A model generated the notes under the pieces. The model was not told where the DNA came from, made no database searches, and was given only the letters and a program-made list of their open reading frames with translations. From assembly GCA_964408805.1 (NCBI GenBank), contig CAYPAV010000001.1, forward strand, positions 610,309 through 674,308: 64,000 nt of DNA, in the 5' to 3' direction. Position 1 is the stretch's first letter. Each line of letters opens with the position of its first letter. Below, piece after piece: positions 53,377 to 61,093 of this stretch. Made by a program: the position numbers and the translations under genes. This DNA is from CAYPAV01 sp964408805 (lineage in GTDB: Bacteria; Pseudomonadota; Alphaproteobacteria; UBA8366).

Positions 53377-54534
53377 ATGATCAAGTATATTTCCTCGCTC
53401 TTCGCCGGCCATGTCGATCTGGGCGATATGGGCGAACACGAGACCCCGGCGAACGAGCGCCGCTACTCGAAGGATCATTTGGCGAGCGTTTTCGAGAAAT
53501 CGGAGGCGCTGGCGCTGACCATGGAGGATCTCGGCTATGACACGCTGTGGTTCGCGGAGCACCATTTCCAGCATGAGGGATATGAGTGCATTCCGAACAT
53601 CCTGCTGCTGGGTCTGCATCTGTCGCATTTGACCAAGAAATTGAACTTCGGTTGCGGGTTCAACATCACGCCGATGTGGCATCCGCTGCGCCTGGCCGAG
53701 GATTTCGCGACGGTCGATCACCTGACCAAAGGCCGGATCAAGTTCGGCGTCGGGCGCGGCTACCACACGCGCGAGGTCGAATCGCTGGGCGGGCCGATGA
53801 TGGACAAGGACGCCAACCGCGAAATCTTCGAGGAACAGGTCGAAATACTGTTCAAGGCATTCAACGAGGATTCCTTCTCCCACAAAGGCAAGCACTATAC
53901 GCTCCCGCCGCCCGTCCCCTATCGCGGCTATCAGATGGAGGAACTAACCCTGGTGCCGCGGCCGTTCAACCTGCCGGTGGAATGCTGGCAGCCGGTCGTC
54001 AGCGCCACCGACCGCGGTCTCGATTTCATGATGAAGCACGGCATCAAGGGGATCGTCGGCGGCGGCTCGGCTCTGATGATGAAAAATTCGGTTCACGCAT
54101 TTCAAGCCGCCCACGAACGCGCCGGCATTGACGCACCTCTCGGCACGAATTTGGGCATGGGGCTTTCTTTCCACCTTGCGCCGACACATGAGCAAGCCGT
54201 GCGCGAAGCGACACCCTACTACGAAGAGCATGTCAAAATGTTTGCCCCCCTCGGCTTCCTCGGACGCTTGGAGAAGGAACAACATCTTGCCTTGATGGAA
54301 CGGGGCGGCGTCACCAAGGCCGGCGTGCCGACTCTCGAGGACAATTGCAAGGCCGGGTCCTGGTATTGCGGACCGCCCGAGGGCTTCGTCGAATTCCTGC
54401 AGAAGGTCGCGGAGGATTATCCGGGCCTCGAATATATCAACGTCCAGTCGAGCATGGGCACGCCCCAGGCGATCATGATCGAACAGCTCCAGCAGTTTGG
54501 CGAGGAGGTCATGCCGAAGGTGCGTTCGGCGTAA
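53377..54534 (+). CDS. LLM-class flavin-dependent oxidoreductase
   Basis: 385 residues. The luciferase-like TIM barrel is shown by LAKTMEDL-type helix (ALALTMEDLGYDTLWFAEHHF), PNILLLGLHLSHLTKKLNFGCG, HPLRLAEDFATVDHLTKGRIKFGVGRGY and the C-terminal VPTLEDNCKAGSWYCGPPEGFVEFLQ. Such enzymes use reduced FMN to oxidise small organics. Substrate unknown. A ribosome site (aaggaca) precedes the ATG. It is separated by 120 AT-leaning bases from the cyclase start, so the two may share a regulatory region. Confidence 0.87.
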   Translation: MIKYISSLFAGHVDLGDMGEHETPANERRYSKDHLASVFEKSEALALTMEDLGYDTLWFAEHHFQHEGYECIPNILLLGLHLSHLTKKLNFGCGFNITPMWHPLRLAEDFATVDHLTKGRIKFGVGRGYHTREVESLGGPMMDKDANREIFEEQVEILFKAFNEDSFSHKGKHYTLPPPVPYRGYQMEELTLVPRPFNLPVECWQPVVSATDRGLDFMMKHGIKGIVGGGSALMMKNSVHAFQAAHERAGIDAPLGTNLGMGLSFHLAPTHEQAVREATPYYEEHVKMFAPLGFLGRLEKEQHLALMERGGVTKAGVPTLEDNCKAGSWYCGPPEGFVEFLQKVAEDYPGLEYINVQSSMGTPQAIMIEQLQQFGEEVMPKVRSA

Positions 54535-54562
54535 ACCGTGTGATAATCGCGGTCGAACCGCT

Positions 54563-55663
54563 CTAAGCCGCGACTTCCTTCGCGGGCGCGTTGGCGAATT
54601 TCTTTTGGGCGCCTTCCAGGCTTTTCAGCAGTTCCTTGCCGATGCTGCCGCCGCTGCCCTTGATCTGGCCGCGGATCACGGCGGTGACGCCGTCGATATG
54701 GGCTTTCACGAATTCGAACAGGTTTTCGCTCGGCTTGGCACCGGCGCCGGTACAGTTGAACAGCGACTTGCCGAACTCGGAGATTAGCGGATAGCCGAAG
54801 ACGCCGCCCTGGCCGCGCAATTCATGCGCGACGATGTTGATGCGTTCCAGCGCCTCGGTCATGTTCTCCTCGGACTGTCCGAAGGCGGCTTCCATGTCCT
54901 TGTGGGCTTGGACGAGCTCGGTAATCGATTCCTCGACCCAATCCGAATAATCATCCGCCATCTCCGAGATTTGCTCTTGCGCCGCCTCCAGGATGTCCTT
55001 GTCGGCGAGGCCGCCGTCCGGCGAAAACTCGGTGTCGCCACCTTGAAGCTTCTCCTTCAGCCGATTGGGCATGCGGAACAGCCAGACCGGCGGCTTGTCC
55101 TTGCGGAACTTGCCTGGGTCCTTGCCGGAATAAATGATCTCGCAATCGGCATCGGTCAGCTTCCGCTGTTCTTCCTTGGCAAATCCCTTGGTGCGCCGTC
55201 GGTCGGGACCGAAATAGGTCGGCGTGTACACGTATTGACGGGGGTTCTCGATCACCTTTTGGATTCGCGAGAGGACGGCACCCGGCGAAAACGGTTTGGC
55301 GATGAATTCGTTCACACCGACGTCGCGCGCCGTCGTCAGGCATTTCTTGTCGACGAGGCCACTAATCATGATGACCGGCACGAAACGATCGGATGACGAT
55401 TCGTGCCGCCGAATCCAGCGCAGCAGCATATGCCCGTCGATTCCGGGCATGACCACGTCGGAGAGGACGAGATCAATCCCGCCCGCACCGGCTTCTTTCA
55501 AGGTGCCGGACCGAATCTTGAGGATATCGATCGCCTCGCGGCCATCCTGCGCAAAGTAGTAGCTTTGGACGCCGAGCGAATCCATGCAGATGCGCATCAC
55601 GCTGCGCATGAATTTGTTGTCCTCGACCAAAAGACAGGTCATTCGACTGAAATCGTAGCCCAT
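54563..55663 (-). CDS. Response regulator with C-terminal HPt-like domain
   Basis: 366 residues. Residues 8-140 are a receiver: acidic pair Glu14/Asp15, phosphoacceptor Asp69 in IDLVLSDVVMPGIDG, switch residue Ser101 and Lys123 in FIAKPFSP. A linker with YFGPDRRRT (common in alphaproteobacterial receiver proteins) follows. The C-terminal part from about 225 is helical, with His280 in INIVAHELRGQGGVFGYPLI, a good match to a histidine phosphotransfer (HPt) motif. One polypeptide therefore carries both an Asp acceptor and a His relay. No kinase is adjacent. An AT-rich promoter region of 99 bases precedes it. Confidence 0.85.
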   Translation of the reverse strand: MGYDFSRMTCLLVEDNKFMRSVMRICMDSLGVQSYYFAQDGREAIDILKIRSGTLKEAGAGGIDLVLSDVVMPGIDGHMLLRWIRRHESSSDRFVPVIMISGLVDKKCLTTARDVGVNEFIAKPFSPGAVLSRIQKVIENPRQYVYTPTYFGPDRRRTKGFAKEEQRKLTDADCEIIYSGKDPGKFRKDKPPVWLFRMPNRLKEKLQGGDTEFSPDGGLADKDILEAAQEQISEMADDYSDWVEESITELVQAHKDMEAAFGQSEENMTEALERINIVAHELRGQGGVFGYPLISEFGKSLFNCTGAGAKPSENLFEFVKAHIDGVTAVIRGQIKGSGGSIGKELLKSLEGAQKKFANAPAKEVAA

Positions 55664-55762
55664 GGCGTTCCAAGGTCCTGTTTTCCACGACGAAATCGTA
55701 TGATGGTTTATAACATATTAATTTCTAAATTATTAACATTTGCGCCGTCGCGGTACCCGGTC

Positions 55763-56008
55763 TCAAACCAAGATGTTGATATAAAACCCCGGCGGTACAT
55801 CGACGCGCGGGGTGTTTTCGTCGGCCGCTAGAAGCTGGGTCAAGCGTTCGATGGCCGCGTCGATGTCGTAAGGGTCGCCGTTGGGCAGCCGCCGCCGGAT
55901 CGTGGGCGGCAGGCTGACGATCCGGTCGCGTCCCTCGCGCGGCTGGGCGGGGGCAATCCCTCCCGGGCCGGCACCGCTTGGCGGAACGCTTGGTCCTTCC
56001 GATGGCAT
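55763..56008 (-). CDS. Small hypothetical protein, Pro-rich N-terminus
   Basis: 81 residues. The first 25 are Pro/Gly-rich and probably disordered; the rest (DRIVSLPPTIRRRLPNGDPY, AIERLTQLLAADENTPRVDV, ending PPGFYINILV) looks like a real conserved domain with a hydrophobic C-terminus. No signal peptide, membrane segment or cysteine. I do not recognise the family. It is followed by the REC-HPt gene on the same strand after 99 AT-rich bases. Confidence 0.55.
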   Translation of the reverse strand: MPSEGPSVPPSGAGPGGIAPAQPREGRDRIVSLPPTIRRRLPNGDPYDIDAAIERLTQLLAADENTPRVDVPPGFYINILV

Positions 56009-56120
56009 GGCGGAATACTATCCGTGGAGGGCGACGGACGGCAACCGCTCTTTGGCCGCAAGTTGTTCCGCGACGCCCGAGCCTGTTAAATGCCCGCCTT
56101 CATTTCGGGAATTCGAACCC

Positions 56121-56960
56121 ATGGACTTGAATGTCGTCGGCGCCGTCATGACCTCGGCGCTTCTGCTCGCCGGTTGGAACGCGATGGTGAAGCGCGGTGG
56201 GGACGGATTGGTCGTTCAGGCTATGGTGGTCGGCGGCGGCAGCGTCATCGTATTGCCGTTCCTGCCCCTGGTCTCGATTCCGGCGGGCCCCGTCTGGGTG
56301 TTCCTGATCGGAAGCGCGCTCGTCCATGGGGTCTATTTCTGGGTACTGGCGGAGGTCTATCGCTTCGGCGAACTCAGTCTCGTTTTTCCGATCGCGCGTG
56401 GTGCGGCACCGATCGCGGTCGCGGTCGCGGCGGGTCAACTGCTCGGCGAAACACTGGGCGGCTGGCAGGTCGTGGGCCTGGGATCTATCTGTTGCGGCCT
56501 TTTTCTTCTGGCCTGGAGTGCCCGTGCGGGCGGCGGCGGCAAGGCCGTCGCGAGCGCGCTTTTCATCAGCGGCTGGATCGTCGCCTTTACCTTACTCGAC
56601 GGGATCGGCGTGCGCCGGGCCGAAGCCCCCCAGGACTATATCGCCTGGCTGATCCTGCTCGAGGGTCCGCCGATCCTCCTGATCGCCTGGTGGCGGCGGG
56701 GGCTCGATTTTCCTCGTCTGGCGCGTCTCGAATGGTGCGCCGCCATCACTGGTGGGCTGATGTCGAACGGGTCCTACGGTCTGGCGCTTTGGGCCTTCTC
56801 CCAAGCGGCGCTGGCCCCGGTGATGGCGCTCCGCGAGACCTCGGTGATCTTCGCGGCGTTGATCGGCGCCCTCGTCTTCGGCGAGGCCTTTGGCACCTGG
56901 CGCATTATCGCCGCCGTTGCGGTCGCCGTCGGCGCCGTGTTGTTGAATGTCGGCCTCTGA
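56121..56960 (+). CDS. EamA/DMT-family transporter
   Basis: 279 residues with about ten hydrophobic segments in two repeats, the EamA layout. The ATG at 56121 is chosen because the sequence before it is not membrane-like. FGELSLVFPIARGAAPIAVA and its repeat counterpart AALAPVMALRETSVIFAALIGALVFGE carry the R/E-rich loops typical of drug/metabolite exporters. Substrate unknown. yciB follows after 44 bases on the same strand. Confidence 0.88.
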   Translation: MDLNVVGAVMTSALLLAGWNAMVKRGGDGLVVQAMVVGGGSVIVLPFLPLVSIPAGPVWVFLIGSALVHGVYFWVLAEVYRFGELSLVFPIARGAAPIAVAVAAGQLLGETLGGWQVVGLGSICCGLFLLAWSARAGGGGKAVASALFISGWIVAFTLLDGIGVRRAEAPQDYIAWLILLEGPPILLIAWWRRGLDFPRLARLEWCAAITGGLMSNGSYGLALWAFSQAALAPVMALRETSVIFAALIGALVFGEAFGTWRIIAAVAVAVGAVLLNVGL

Positions 56961-57004
56961 ACGGGCCTTCCCGGCGGCCGGCCGGAAGGCTATAACCCAT
57001 CGTC

Positions 57005-57583
57005 ATGCAAACTAGCTCACCTCCCTGGCTGAAGGCGGTCGTCGATTACGTCCCGCTAGTCGTGTTCTTTGCCGCCTATTCGTGGGGCGGGCTGTTTGTG
57101 GCGACGGCGGCGTTGATGGTGGCCGCCGTGCTGGCGGTGACGGTCTCGTTCGCGATCGAGCGGCGCCTCCCCCTCATGCCGATGGTCACGGCCGGGCTGG
57201 TCTTGGTTTTCGGCGGGCTGACGCTTCTGCTTGATGACGAACGCTTTATAAAAATAAAACCGACGATCGTGCAGTTGCTGTTCGCGTCGGTGATGTTCGG
57301 CGGGCTGATCCTGAACCGGCCGGTCCTGAAGCCGATCTTCGGGGCGGCCTGGCAATTGGAGGATCGGGGCTGGCGGGTGCTGACGCTCCGCTTCGGCCTT
57401 TTTTTCGTCGCCGCGGCGGGTCTGAACGAACTGGTTTGGCGGACCCAGACGACCGATGTCTGGGTCAGCTTCAAGGTCTTCGGGCTGATCGGACTGACCT
57501 TCATGTTCGTGATGTGTCAGGTACCGCTGATCCAACGCTATCAAATTTCAAAACCGGTCGAGGAAGACGCCGGCCCGTCCTAG
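57005..57583 (+). CDS. yciB: Septation protein YciB (IspZ)
   Basis: 192 residues, five or so membrane segments. Conserved points are the N-terminal WLKAVVDYVPLVVFFAAY, KIKPTIVQLLFASVMFGGL and the LNRPVLKPIFGAAWQLEDRGWRVL block, which are characteristic of the YciB family. It is an inner-membrane protein linked to cell-envelope integrity and septation. It converges on pgk with a 19-base gap. Confidence 0.93.
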   Translation: MQTSSPPWLKAVVDYVPLVVFFAAYSWGGLFVATAALMVAAVLAVTVSFAIERRLPLMPMVTAGLVLVFGGLTLLLDDERFIKIKPTIVQLLFASVMFGGLILNRPVLKPIFGAAWQLEDRGWRVLTLRFGLFFVAAAGLNELVWRTQTTDVWVSFKVFGLIGLTFMFVMCQVPLIQRYQISKPVEEDAGPS

Positions 57584-57602
57584 CGGCCTTTCGGTTCGTC
57601 CT

Positions 57603-58799
57603 TCAGGTGCCGCCTTCCAGGGCCGCGACACCTGGCAGCGTCCGGCCCTCCAGCCATTCGAGGAAGGCACCGCCCGCGGTCGAGACATAGGTAAATCCGT
57701 CGATCGCCCGGGCACGGCCGAGTGCGGCAACCGTATCGCCGCCGCCGGCCACCGAAATCAGCCGGTCCGCTTGGGTCAACGCCGCCGCGTGCCGGGCGAC
57801 CCGGTTGGTGCCCTCGTCGAAGGGGCTCACCTCGAAGGCGCCGAGCGGTCCGTTCCACAAAAGCGTGCGGCATCCCTCCAAATGTCGATTGAGGGCGGCG
57901 ATCGAATCCGGCCCGATATCCAGGATCATTCGCCCGGCCGGCACAGCGGCGATGGGAACGGTGGCCGACGCCGCGCCGGCTTCCAGGGCGTCGGCGATCA
58001 CAACGTCGCTCGGCAGGACGATCTCGCAGCCGGCGCCGTCGGCCCGCGCCAAGATCTCGCGCGCCGTGTCGGCGAGATCGTGTTCGCAGAGACTGGCGCC
58101 GACATCGGTGCCGAGCGCATGGAGAAAGGTATTCGCCATGCCGCCGCCGATTACCAGCGAGTCGACCTTTTCAATCAAATGGCCCAACACCGCGAGCTTG
58201 CTCGATACCTTGGCCCCACCGACAAGGGCCGCAACCGGTTTCAACGGATCATCGAGGGCCGCCGTCAGCGCTTCCAGCTCCGCCTGCATGCCGCGTCCCG
58301 CATGGGCCGGCAGCCGGCGCGCCAGACCCTCGGTCGAGGCATGCGCCCGGTGCGACACCGAGAAGGCGTCGTTGACATAGCAATCGCCGAGTTCGGCAAG
58401 CGCCGCGGCGAAATCCGGCTCATTCGCCTCCTCGCCGGCATGGAAGCGGAGATTTTCGAGCAGCGCGAGCTCGCCCGGCGCCAGCCCATCGATCGCCTGG
58501 CCGGCGGCCTCGCCGATGCAATCTTCTGCAAAGACGACCGGCCTGTCGCCGAGCGCCGCCGAGAGTGCATCGACAACGGGCCGAAGCGACATCTCGGGGT
58601 CGGGTTGTCCCTTTGGCCGGCCGAAATGCGAAATGACGGCGACGCGGGCTCCCTTCTCCAGAAGCTCCAGCAAGGTGGGGGCCAATCGATCGATGCGCGT
58701 TCGGTCCGATACCGCGCCGTCCCGCATCGGAACATTGAGATCGCCGCGCACGATCACGCGCCGTCCCGCCACATCCAGATCGTCCAGGGTCTTGAACAT
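57603..58799 (-). CDS. pgk: Phosphoglycerate kinase
   Basis: 398 residues. RVIVRGDLNVPMRDGAV and HFGRPKGQPDPE form the 3PG-binding N-lobe; ALVGGAKVSSKLAVL and the C-lobe GGGDTVAAL and TYVSTAGGAFLEWLEG (nucleotide phosphate loop) are all present. It makes ATP from 1,3-bisphosphoglycerate. No gap or fba is adjacent. A strong terminator of the neighbouring gene lies just upstream of its start. Confidence 0.97.
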   Translation of the reverse strand: MFKTLDDLDVAGRRVIVRGDLNVPMRDGAVSDRTRIDRLAPTLLELLEKGARVAVISHFGRPKGQPDPEMSLRPVVDALSAALGDRPVVFAEDCIGEAAGQAIDGLAPGELALLENLRFHAGEEANEPDFAAALAELGDCYVNDAFSVSHRAHASTEGLARRLPAHAGRGMQAELEALTAALDDPLKPVAALVGGAKVSSKLAVLGHLIEKVDSLVIGGGMANTFLHALGTDVGASLCEHDLADTAREILARADGAGCEIVLPSDVVIADALEAGAASATVPIAAVPAGRMILDIGPDSIAALNRHLEGCRTLLWNGPLGAFEVSPFDEGTNRVARHAAALTQADRLISVAGGGDTVAALGRARAIDGFTYVSTAGGAFLEWLEGRTLPGVAALEGGT

Positions 58800-58872
58800 G
58801 CGATCTCCTCGCTTCGTCGCAACCGACTACCTGATTCGCTTCGTCGGAGCAACGCACTGCATGGCGAAGGCA

Positions 58873-58903
58873 AAAAAAAGGCGGCGAGGGCCAGCCTCGC
58901 CGC
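58873..58903 (-). terminator. Rho-independent terminator of the glycine-zipper gene
   Basis: Reading the minus strand, a perfect 9-base GC stem (58903-58895 with 58889-58881, 5-base loop) is followed by eight T (58880-58873). It lies 35 bases after the stop of the glycine-zipper gene and ends that transcript before pgk. This is the clearest terminator in the window. Confidence 0.85.
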
Positions 58904-58937
58904 GAGTCTTGGGGGGGGAGGGGAGGAAAAATTCGGT

Positions 58938-59348
58938 TTAGTGAATCGTCCAGCCGCCGCGCGGCGTCCGGCAGGCGGTTCCGTAGTAGCTCCGCCGACC
59001 ATCCTTGAGCCTTACCGATTGGCGGACCTTGCGGCAATGAGAGGCCGCGCGTTGTCGCCGATGATGGGTGCGCGGCCGGTCCGCGGACGCGCGCTGATGA
59101 AGCTTGTCGGCGCGATCCAGCGAGCGCCCGAAATCATTGCCGATCGCCGCTCCGGCGACGGCGCCGATGGCGGTGGCGGCGAGCTGTCCGCGACCGGAAC
59201 CGATCTGCGAGCCGGCGAATGCGCCCAAGCCCGCGCCGAGCAGCGTCCCGCCGGTCTGCTTCGGTCCCGCCGTCCCTTGATAGCAACCGGCGAGGGCAGT
59301 GAGCAGGGCGGCGGCGAGAAAGGGTTGGATTCTGTGTCGAAGGGACAT
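58938..59348 (-). CDS. Glycine-zipper lipoprotein (17 kDa antigen-like)
   Basis: 136 residues. The signal peptide ends in the lipobox LTALAGC (Cys22). It is followed by a glycine-zipper segment (GGTLLGAGLGAFAGSQIG and ATAIGAVAGAAIGNDFG) characteristic of the rickettsial 17 kDa / SlyB-like surface lipoproteins. The C-terminal part is basic and ends with SYYGTACRTPRGGWTIH, a short SH3-like end seen in this family. It probably sits in the outer membrane. It ends in a strong terminator and lies next to another small exported protein. Confidence 0.82.
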   Translation of the reverse strand: MSLRHRIQPFLAAALLTALAGCYQGTAGPKQTGGTLLGAGLGAFAGSQIGSGRGQLAATAIGAVAGAAIGNDFGRSLDRADKLHQRASADRPRTHHRRQRAASHCRKVRQSVRLKDGRRSYYGTACRTPRGGWTIH

Positions 59349-59384
59349 CTTGGTTCTCCTCGATAAAGGGTTGTCTCTTGGTGC

Positions 59385-59840
59385 CTAGCGGCGTGCGATC
59401 GTATAGCGACGACCCCGGCGGTCATGGCAGACCAGCTTCTGGACACGATGCCGGTAGCCGTAACCGTCGATCACGATGCGCGTGACCCGGCGGCAGTCGC
59501 GGCCCCTTGTGCGGCCCCAATCGCGGCCATGGGGGCGGCCACGGTAACCGATGTGGCGGCGGTGACCCCGATGCATCTTGGGAAGAGGACGGGGCTGATG
59601 GCGGCGATAATGGTTCCGATTGGGCCGGTGATGGTTGGGCAGACCAAACAGGTCGCGAACGATGCGGCGGACCAGACGATGGGTATTGCGGTCGCCATGT
59701 TCGGCTTGGACGGTTCGATCGCCACGGGCGACGCGGTTATGATCGCGTTCGCCGGCTACGGCCGGCGCCGACAATAGCGCCAGCGACAAGGCCATCACGG
59801 CCGCGAGACGAGGAAGGGTCAATTTGAATGTTGCCGACAT
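59385..59840 (-). CDS. His/Arg-rich exported protein
   Basis: 151 residues from the ATG at 59840, supported by AAGGAG 7 bases upstream. The signal peptide (LAAVMALSLALLSAPAVA) is cleaved before GERDHNR. The mature part is extremely basic, dominated by Arg and His with many Gly (HHRPNRNHYRRHQPRP, GHRRHIGYRGRPHGRDWG), ending with two Cys and RRYTIARR. The composition would suit metal or polyanion binding in the periplasm, but no family is recognised. The region between it and the winged-helix gene is very AT-rich. Confidence 0.72.
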   Translation of the reverse strand: MSATFKLTLPRLAAVMALSLALLSAPAVAGERDHNRVARGDRTVQAEHGDRNTHRLVRRIVRDLFGLPNHHRPNRNHYRRHQPRPLPKMHRGHRRHIGYRGRPHGRDWGRTRGRDCRRVTRIVIDGYGYRHRVQKLVCHDRRGRRYTIARR

Positions 59841-59967
59841 GAATTGTCTCCTTTGCCTATAAGCCGACGCCGACATGGCGTCTTTCTTATCCGGTGCCGA
59901 TCCGTATTTCATCGGCCAAGGTTCTTGATGAGTTATATGCAGAGTTTATAGCAAAAATACATTAAAA

Positions 59968-59979
59968 TTTACATGTAAA
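59968..59979. promoter_or_regulatory. Perfect 12-base palindrome TTTACATGTAAA
   Basis: It lies in the AT-rich divergent gap, 63 bases before the winged-helix gene at 60043 and 127 bases before the exported protein at 59840. Such a palindrome is a plausible operator for a dimeric winged-helix protein. Inference from position and symmetry only. Confidence 0.4.
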
Positions 59980-60042
59980 AATGTCATAAAATGTTAACAG
60001 CTTGAAAAATAGCGAGAAACCATTGGATTTTATGATTTCACA

Positions 60043-60552
60043 ATGGATAAATTTGCGAGATTTTTGACTTTTACCCTCGATTCCGGATGCAAATTTGACT
60101 ATATTTCCGTCAACCGGTTCCGAATGGATCGATTTGAGGACGAGGCGACCGCGCGGATGGATTACAACGATACCCAACATGGGGAATACCTGGATATGAC
60201 GGCTCGGGTCGGCGGTCACTGGCTGACCGTGTTCGAGGACGATACGGAGTTCTATTCGGCCGCCTATTGGGACCTGTTCACGAAACTCTGGCAGCACCGC
60301 GATGATATTCGAAAGACGGACGCCCTGAAATTCATGACCGCCGTGAAAAGCGCCCACACGGCCGGCAAGTATCTCGATACGGCGATCGGCAAGGGCATGG
60401 TCGTAGAACGGGAAAATCCCGCGGATGCACGATCGAAATTGGTGGCCTTGTCGCCGTCTCTACGCCAGCGTCTCGACGAATTCTTCGACTCGGCCGTCGG
60501 AGAATTGCGGCGATCGGCGGGACGCGTCGATGCCGCCGTAAGCGGTCCGTAA
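60043..60552 (+). CDS. Winged-helix (MarR-like) protein
   Basis: 169 residues. The C-terminal 90 residues look like a MarR-type winged helix: KTDALKFMTAVKSAHTAGKY as the recognition-helix region, ENPADARSKLVALSPSLRQR as the wing and following strand, and a dimerising helix RLDEFFDSAVGELRRSA. The N-terminal 60 residues (KFARFLTFTLDSGCKFDYIS and following) are unlike standard MarR. An internal ATG could be the real start, since the first residues sit in AT-rich DNA with no strong ribosome site. Targets unknown; the palindrome upstream is a candidate site. Confidence 0.72.
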   Translation: MDKFARFLTFTLDSGCKFDYISVNRFRMDRFEDEATARMDYNDTQHGEYLDMTARVGGHWLTVFEDDTEFYSAAYWDLFTKLWQHRDDIRKTDALKFMTAVKSAHTAGKYLDTAIGKGMVVERENPADARSKLVALSPSLRQRLDEFFDSAVGELRRSAGRVDAAVSGP

Positions 60553-60579
60553 GGGAGCCGTGAGTAGAATACCGGGATT

Positions 60580-60606
60580 GCGACAAATTTTTCTGTCGCC
60601 GCGACA
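60580..60606. promoter_or_regulatory. Alternating GCGACA/TGTCGC half-sites before the XRE gene
   Basis: GCGACA (60580-60585), TGTCGC (60594-60599) and GCGACA (60601-60606) form two overlapping inverted repeats. A TATGAT that could be a -10 lies at 60615-60620. The set is about 80 bases before the regulator start, consistent with autoregulation. Confidence 0.4.
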
Positions 60607-60686
60607 TTACCTGCTATGATAAGAACCCGCTCTCGATGCGGGGGCAGACCCTGCCTAGTTTTCAACGTTCCGTGGGAGATTCGGTT

Positions 60687-61091
60687 TTGCCTAGAATTTC
60701 AACCAGCGAAGAAGCAGTAAGGAACCGCAAGGAAGCGCGCGTGATCGACGCTCATGTGGGTCAGCGGATCCGCGGTCGGCGCACCGAACTCGGCATGAGT
60801 CAGACCCAGGTCGCCGATGCGCTCGGTGTTACCTTTCAGCAAGTCCAGAAATACGAACGGGGCGCCAACCGGGTCGGCGCGTCACGGTTGTACGACCTGT
60901 CCAACATCCTCGACCGCCCGGTGGAATATTTCTTCGAGGGGCTGACGCCGACGCCGAAATCCGAGGCTGAAGGCACCAACCTGCGGTCGCCCGAAACCGT
61001 GGAGTTGGTCAACGCCTATTACAAGGTCGACAACCCGCACGTCCGCCGCCAAATCTTGTCGACGATCCGCTCGATTTCCTTCGGCGAATAG
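60687..61091 (+). CDS. XRE-family HTH transcriptional regulator
   Basis: 134 residues from a TTG at 60687 with gggaga about 8 bases upstream; an ATG at 60636 lacks a ribosome site. The HTH is HVGQRIRGRRTELGMSQTQV and FQQVQKYERGANRVGASRLY, a very common alphaproteobacterial XRE type. The C-terminal ETVELVNAYYKVDNPHVRRQI matches the end of the paralogue at 43135. Targets unknown. Its stop lies 2 bases from the metA remnant stop on the opposite strand. Confidence 0.85.
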   Translation: MPRISTSEEAVRNRKEARVIDAHVGQRIRGRRTELGMSQTQVADALGVTFQQVQKYERGANRVGASRLYDLSNILDRPVEYFFEGLTPTPKSEAEGTNLRSPETVELVNAYYKVDNPHVRRQILSTIRSISFGE

Positions 61092-61093
61092 AC

